Source of the DNA: Candidatus Bathyarchaeota archaeon UBA185 | Lineage (GTDB): Archaea; Thermoproteota; Bathyarchaeia; 40CM-2-53-6 | Reading direction: 5' to 3' | Assembly (NCBI GenBank): GCA_002495485.1 | Contig: DAFH01000141.1 | Location: 6,152 to 15,023, forward strand | DNA length: 8,872 nucleotides | Shown here: piece by piece, positions 5,441 through 8,872 of the stretch | Numbering within the stretch: position 1 is the stretch's first letter | How the letters are laid out: each line of letters starts with the position of its first letter | Program-made: the position numbers and the translations under genes | Notes under the pieces: model-generated | The model's database searches: none | The model's input: the letters and a program-made list of their open reading frames with translations, nothing else | Told to the model about the DNA's origin: nothing

Positions 5441-6675
5441 GGCCGAGCTATACGAAAGCCAAGATCGTCGTCGTCGGAGGAGGCACCGGAGGAACTCTTG
5501 CCGCCAACCTACTTGCGAAACACTTCCACTCTAATATCGCGAAGGGCGAGATCGAAGTAATTCTCGTAAGCGCTTCCAAGTTCCACATCTTCCAACCCGG
5601 ACTCTTGGAAGTCGCGCTTGAAGGGAAGAAACCCGACTCAATAATACGGGAAGAACGTCCACTAGTCGACAAGAACGTCACATACATCGAGAATTCCGTT
5701 GACATGATCGACCTCAACCAGCGTGTTGTCTTTACGGCAGATGGAAAGAAGCTGGCATACGACTACATCATCCTCGCGACCGGAAGCGTTCCCGACCCAG
5801 ACTCGATTGCAGGACTGCGCGCGGCATCACTCAACTTTCACACCAGCACGGAAGACTCGCTCAAGATCTGGGACGCGCTTCAGCAGTTCCGGAAGGGCCA
5901 CATCGTACTCGGTATCGCGGGCGTTCCTCACAAGTGTCCGCCGTCTCCGAACGAGGGAACCTTCCTGCTCGATGACTATCTCAGAAAGTCAGGCAAGCGA
6001 GACGATGCGAAAATAACGTTCGTCACTCCCTATCCACGGCCCTACCCAGCAGAGGCCATGTCCAAGGTGGTCGAGCCTCTCTTCCAAAAGAGGGGAATCG
6101 ACGTCGTCACATTCTTCAACTTGGAATCTGTCGATCCTACCAAGAAAGAACTCTACTCTCTTGAAGGAGACACTCTATCGTACGACCTGCTGATCATGGT
6201 GCCTCCCCACCGTGGAGCAGATGTGATCATCAAGTCAGGTTTAGGAGACAAGGACGGCTGGATACCCACCGACAAGTACACGATGAACGTCAAGGGCTAC
6301 GATAACGCCTATGCGATTGGAGACTGCACCGACATTCCGGTTTCGAAGACGGGAGTAACAGCTCATCTGGAGGCCAAGGTGGCCGCGAACAACATCATTT
6401 CGTCAATCGAAAATCTAGGACAGACTCACAAGTATACTGGACGGATAAACTGTCCCTTCGAGATGGGCTCCGGCAAAGCTGCGTTCGTGGTCGGGTCATA
6501 TGAAAAACCGGTCAAGGAGATTCATCCATCAAGGATCCGCCACGTGATGAAGAGGGGGTTCGAGCGAATCTACTGGCGATCTCTCACGGGAAATCTTGAC
6601 TGGCTCCTCGACACGTACTTCGGAGCAACCGACATAGTGGAGAACAGTAAGCCAACCGTTGTGAGTAGCAAGTAG
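5437..6675 (+). CDS. sqr: Sulfide:quinone oxidoreductase-like FAD protein, non-standard start
   Basis: This is a predicted FAD enzyme that oxidises sulfide to sulfane sulfur and passes electrons to the quinone pool at the membrane. Counting from ATA 5437 gives 412 residues, normal for the family. The FAD-binding GGGTGGTLAA is at about 14-23, followed by FHIFQPGLLEVAL, IILATGSVPDP, and AIGDCTDIPVSKTG in the second FAD-binding segment. Cysteines in HKCPPSPNEG (C167) and NCPFEMGSGKA (C339) match the redox pair near the flavin. A third family cysteine near residue 130 is not seen, while GDC adds C297. The C-terminal region RIRHVMKRGFERIYW with LDWLLDTYF may form membrane-contacting helices. No ATG, GTG or TTG precedes the FAD motif; the frame is bounded by a TAG at 5434. 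TTG 5605 would remove the FAD site. The related flavocytochrome c sulfide dehydrogenase subunit is an alternative identity. Confidence 0.85.
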   Translation: MGPSYTKAKIVVVGGGTGGTLAANLLAKHFHSNIAKGEIEVILVSASKFHIFQPGLLEVALEGKKPDSIIREERPLVDKNVTYIENSVDMIDLNQRVVFTADGKKLAYDYIILATGSVPDPDSIAGLRAASLNFHTSTEDSLKIWDALQQFRKGHIVLGIAGVPHKCPPSPNEGTFLLDDYLRKSGKRDDAKITFVTPYPRPYPAEAMSKVVEPLFQKRGIDVVTFFNLESVDPTKKELYSLEGDTLSYDLLIMVPPHRGADVIIKSGLGDKDGWIPTDKYTMNVKGYDNAYAIGDCTDIPVSKTGVTAHLEAKVAANNIISSIENLGQTHKYTGRINCPFEMGSGKAAFVVGSYEKPVKEIHPSRIRHVMKRGFERIYWRSLTGNLDWLLDTYFGATDIVENSKPTVVSSK

Positions 6676-6692
6676 ATTTCAAGATATTCCGA

Positions 6693-6737
6693 AGTGCTAC
6701 GGGCACTCCTATGCCCGACCAGAAACAGCAGTGCTAC
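6693..6737. terminator. Hairpin between convergent genes, flanked by an 8-base direct repeat
   Basis: CGGGCA-CTCCTA-TGCCCG (6700-6717) forms a 6-base-pair stem with a 6-base loop, in the 83-base gap between two convergent genes. AGTGCTAC occurs at 6693-6700 and again at 6730-6737. No T-tract follows, so a termination role is only suggested by position. Confidence 0.25.
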
Positions 6738-6758
6738 CGCGTTGAACGCCCAGTATGC

Positions 6759-7172
6759 TTAGCTTGTGCTTCTCGCAATTCTTGAGAGGCGATGGCCCTT
6801 CGCCCTTAGTTCTAGTTCGTAGAACATTCCAAATGCGAGTTTTTGAACGTCAAGATTTTTCTTCACGAGACTCTTGTAGAGTTGGTCGAGCATTTCGATT
6901 GCGACTTCTGCCTTTGATGGCTCCGCGAACAGGTGCGCGAAGGGATTAAGCACGATCGTCCTAATTTTCAGCTGTGCCGCTATGGAGGATATCTCTCCAG
7001 TCGCCTTCTCTATCACTTCGACCTGATGCGATTCGTCGCTCTTCTCAAAATTGGCGAAGATCAGTAAAGCATTTTCTGCTCTTACGGGTTTGGACTGCTC
7101 TACCAAACCCGACCGGCCTCGTTCGGTTGGCTCAGCCTTCACGTAATCGACGTGCCACGCAAGAAATCTCAT
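6759..7172 (-). CDS. Standalone archaeal-type threonyl-tRNA synthetase editing domain
   Basis: This 137-residue protein matches the N-terminal editing domain of archaeal threonyl-tRNA synthetases, a D-aminoacyl-tRNA-deacylase-like fold that removes serine wrongly attached to tRNA-Thr. Family landmarks include MRFLAWHVDYV at the start, ENALLIFANFEKSDE, TIVLNPFAHLFAEPSKA, KLAFGMF and KGHRLSRIAR at the end. The catalytic and anticodon-binding domains are absent: the gene stops with TAA right after the domain, so it would act in trans, as known in some crenarchaea with split enzymes. From memory of the Pyrococcus abyssi work, H83, Y120, K121 and E134 matter; at a constant offset of three, only the His is kept here (H80), while F117, Y118 and R131 replace the others. 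It may therefore be altered or inactive. AGGG (7182-7185) lies nine bases before ATG 7172. It follows the permease gene by 81 bases. Confidence 0.88.
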   Translation of the reverse strand: MRFLAWHVDYVKAEPTERGRSGLVEQSKPVRAENALLIFANFEKSDESHQVEVIEKATGEISSIAAQLKIRTIVLNPFAHLFAEPSKAEVAIEMLDQLYKSLVKKNLDVQKLAFGMFYELELRAKGHRLSRIARSTS

Positions 7173-7253
7173 GTCAATGATCCCTAGTCAGCTTCTGGCG
7201 GCCAGAGGAGCTGAAACGCTTTCCACGAGCAAGAGGGTCGCGGGGTTCGAGTC

Positions 7254-8519
7254 TCATTTCTCGGCTCTGTTGGGCCGGAGACGCGTATAGCATGTATGCG
7301 CAACCAGGCCGGTTATCAGGGTCGCTGCGCCCAGCGCTAGCGACTGAGCACTGAGAGTGAGTAGCATAACGGTCGAGAGGAAGATCGAGAAGACCTGCAC
7401 ATATGGATATCCCGGCGATTGAAATTCGGATTTCACAGATCGTCTCCTCGCAATGGCGACCTGGACACCGGTGAGCATGTAGCTGAAGACTATTCCGAAG
7501 TTTGCGACGAGAGCTATCGTTGCAACATTTCCAAGCCCTAGGGAGGCGATCATTATTGCCGCTACGAGGAGACCCGGGGTCTTGGTTCCCTGGCCTAAGA
7601 AGCCTGGCAGCAGCTTGTCCTCACCCATTTGCTTGGCCGTTCTTGCGCCTGCAATAATCAGCGAGAGGGTCACTGCGAACGTAGCGGCTAGAGCGGCCAC
7701 ATCGACCGCGTAGGAGACGACAGACGGGGCTTGGATACTTGCCAGCGCAAGGCTGAGCGGATTAGAAGCTACGCCGTAGCCTCGCCAATCAAGCGCCAAC
7801 AGCAGGCCAAAGACGACAAGAACATACAACACGGTGCTAACCACTATCGACGCAATTATCGCTCGAGGAACGATTCTCTCGCCGTTCTCAACATCGGGTG
7901 TAAGAGTCGCAATCGTGTTGAACCCGCTGTAGGAGAAGAAGGCTATGTTCGCGGCCACCAGAACGCCTAACGCACCGTTTGGAAATACTGGCGTGAAGTT
8001 GGCCGGCGTGTATCTGGCAAGCGTGAAGACTGCGACGAGGAATATTCCTAAGCCGATTATTTTCACGATCACGAGTCCGACCTCCAGCTCGGAGGCCAGT
8101 CTGATCCCCCGGACCTCTACAAGCGCAAGGAATGCGATGAGTAGGAGGGCAGTTGCGTAGTAGATTGTGCTCGGTACTCCTAGGCTTACCAGGTAGCCGC
8201 TGAACCCCAATGCGACCGCTGCGCCGCTTACTGCGTAGGCGATTAGGCGGAACCAGCCGACGAGAAAGCCGAGGGTGTCGCCCATCGTTTCTCTGGCGAA
8301 ACTGTAGACTCCTCCTTGGAGGCCTGGATATTTCGAGGAGAGTTCTGCAGTATTGAGCCCGACCCCTATTGCTAGGGCAGCAGTTATTCCGAAGGCTACA
8401 AGCGCTCCAGGACCTGAAGCGTTGATCGCGCTACCAGCCAGAACGAAGATTCCGGCACCGATTATGTTTCCGAGTCCGACAGCTACTGCCTGAAGAAATC
8501 CCAGCTTCTTACGGGTCAA
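7254..8519 (-). CDS. APC-superfamily amino-acid permease
   Basis: This is a predicted cytoplasmic-membrane amino-acid transporter, 421 residues and very hydrophobic, consistent with about 12 transmembrane helices. The first helix carries the family signature VGLGNIIGAGIFVLAG (about 14-29), whose broken Gly-rich segment binds the substrate amino and carboxyl groups. Helix 6, AANIAFFSYSGFNTIATL, is followed by PDVENGERIVPRAI, matching the conserved E-E-x-x-N-P-x-R-x-I-P-x-A-I motif of cationic or general amino-acid transporters, though the usual first Glu is replaced. The substrate cannot be assigned. The start is TTG 8519; the open frame extends 16 codons further upstream with no ATG or GTG. 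A TATA-like element about 26-33 bases upstream suggests a leaderless transcript starting at or next to this TTG. The stop is TGA. The editing-domain gene follows on the same strand after 81 bases, possibly co-transcribed. Confidence 0.92.
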   Translation of the reverse strand: MTRKKLGFLQAVAVGLGNIIGAGIFVLAGSAINASGPGALVAFGITAALAIGVGLNTAELSSKYPGLQGGVYSFARETMGDTLGFLVGWFRLIAYAVSGAAVALGFSGYLVSLGVPSTIYYATALLLIAFLALVEVRGIRLASELEVGLVIVKIIGLGIFLVAVFTLARYTPANFTPVFPNGALGVLVAANIAFFSYSGFNTIATLTPDVENGERIVPRAIIASIVVSTVLYVLVVFGLLLALDWRGYGVASNPLSLALASIQAPSVVSYAVDVAALAATFAVTLSLIIAGARTAKQMGEDKLLPGFLGQGTKTPGLLVAAIMIASLGLGNVATIALVANFGIVFSYMLTGVQVAIARRRSVKSEFQSPGYPYVQVFSIFLSTVMLLTLSAQSLALGAATLITGLVAHTCYTRLRPNRAEK

Positions 8520-8544
8520 ATCTAGTCGCTGTTCGACCGAGTCG

Positions 8545-8552
8545 TTATGTAA
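8545..8552 (-). promoter_or_regulatory. TATA-like promoter of the permease gene
   Basis: On the minus strand TTACATAA is centred about 29 bases before TTG 8519. Archaeal TATA boxes are centred near -26, so transcription should begin two or three bases before the start codon, i.e. nearly leaderless. This agrees with the lack of a Shine-Dalgarno sequence. Confidence 0.45.
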
Positions 8553-8594
8553 GGCCGGCGTCCACTACGGACACTTCGCGAATCCGTGTAACGC

Positions 8595-8602
8595 GTTATT
8601 AC
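8595..8602 (+). promoter_or_regulatory. TATA-like promoter of the Nramp-related gene
   Basis: GTTATTAC is centred about 26 bases before GTG 8625, which predicts transcription starting at the GTG itself. It overlaps the palindrome AACGCGTT (8590-8597), a possible regulator site. Confidence 0.45.
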
Positions 8603-8624
8603 TGGTCCCAATAGTGGCATAGTC

Positions 8625-8872
8625 GTGACATCTGGCAGGCTTCGTCAGTTCGCCGAGTCTTTCGGGCCGGCATGGGTCGTGATGATCGCTGACGTTGACG
8701 CGCCCAGCATTCTGACAGCGGCGACTGTTGGAGCCACATACTCCTACGGTCTCACATGGTTCTTCTTGGTACTGATCGTCCCTCTCTTCGTTATCCAGGA
8801 AACGAGCGGCCGAATCGGCATCGCGACTGGAAAAGGATTGGGCGACGTAATCCGCTCCGCGTATTCCAGAAG
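8625..8872 (+). CDS. Nramp-related divalent metal transporter (3' partial)
   Basis: The first 82 codons of a membrane protein related to Nramp transporters, which import Mn2+, Fe2+ or related ions with protons. GTG 8625 is the only start-like codon between the in-frame TAA at 8589 and the first helix. The start of the Nramp fold is visible: FGPAWVVMIADVDAPSILTA forms the first helix, then VGATYSYGLTWFFLVLIVPLFV the second, then QETSGRIGIATGKGLGDVIR, matching the family Q-E-x-x-x-R-x-G segment. In classical Nramps the first helix contains the metal-binding DPGN; here the equivalent reads D-V-D-A-P-S, as in the divergent branches of the family with an altered metal site, so substrate preference may differ. 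No Shine-Dalgarno sequence is seen and a TATA-like element suggests leaderless transcription. It is divergent from the permease gene. The gene continues beyond the window. Confidence 0.85.
   Translation, partial: MTSGRLRQFAESFGPAWVVMIADVDAPSILTAATVGATYSYGLTWFFLVLIVPLFVIQETSGRIGIATGKGLGDVIRSAYSR

Noticed and set aside
5605..6675. Flavoprotein starting at TTG 5605
   Set aside because: It would delete the FAD-binding glycine motif that is encoded in frame just upstream.
7226..7260. tRNA-like T-loop (GGGGTTCGAGTCTC)
   Set aside because: The putative T stem has two mismatches, and no matching acceptor strand or anticodon arm is found upstream. The match also runs into the permease stop codon.

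Overview
The window looks archaeal. Three things point this way: a freestanding copy of the archaea-specific threonyl-tRNA synthetase editing domain, a PAC2-family protein, and promoter-like TATA elements placed about 25 bases upstream of apparently leaderless genes. Base composition is moderately GC-rich and genes are densely packed. Lineage below domain level cannot be fixed from the sequence alone; the protein set would fit a Thermoproteota/Nitrososphaerota-type archaeon (inference).

Layout. (1) 1-2365, plus strand: the 3' part of a fused coaBC gene (coenzyme A synthesis), a nitrilase-family amidohydrolase and a HAD-family hydrolase, packed like an operon. The HAD frame has no ATG, GTG or TTG start and follows the nitrilase TAG in the same frame. 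(2) 2346-3992, minus strand: a PAC2-family gene followed by an orphan amino-DNA methyltransferase with an SPPY motif; its end overlaps the HAD gene convergently by 20 bases. (3) 4082-4397, plus strand: a TATA-type promoter driving a small ribbon-helix-helix-like protein, with a tandem T6CC repeat just upstream of the TATA element. (4) 4398-6675, plus strand: a 253-base gene-free stretch holding a 7-base-arm inverted repeat, then a sulfur module of DsrE2-like protein, TusA and a sulfide:quinone oxidoreductase-like flavoprotein. The flavoprotein also lacks a standard start codon; an ATA with a well-placed Shine-Dalgarno sequence overlaps the tusA stop. (5) 6759-8519, minus strand: an APC-family amino-acid permease followed by the standalone editing domain. 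(6) 8625-8872, plus strand: the first 82 codons of an Nramp-related metal transporter, divergent from the permease.

How the genes may work together. The sulfur module reads as a relay: the flavoprotein oxidises sulfide to sulfane sulfur, and TusA and DsrE2 carry it onward as a persulfide. The permease plus editing domain may join amino-acid uptake with tRNA quality control, although several residues reported as catalytic in the euryarchaeal editing domain are replaced here. The coaBC-nitrilase-HAD cluster is probably metabolic, but only CoaBC has a firm role. No rRNA, tRNA, CRISPR array or insertion sequence was seen.
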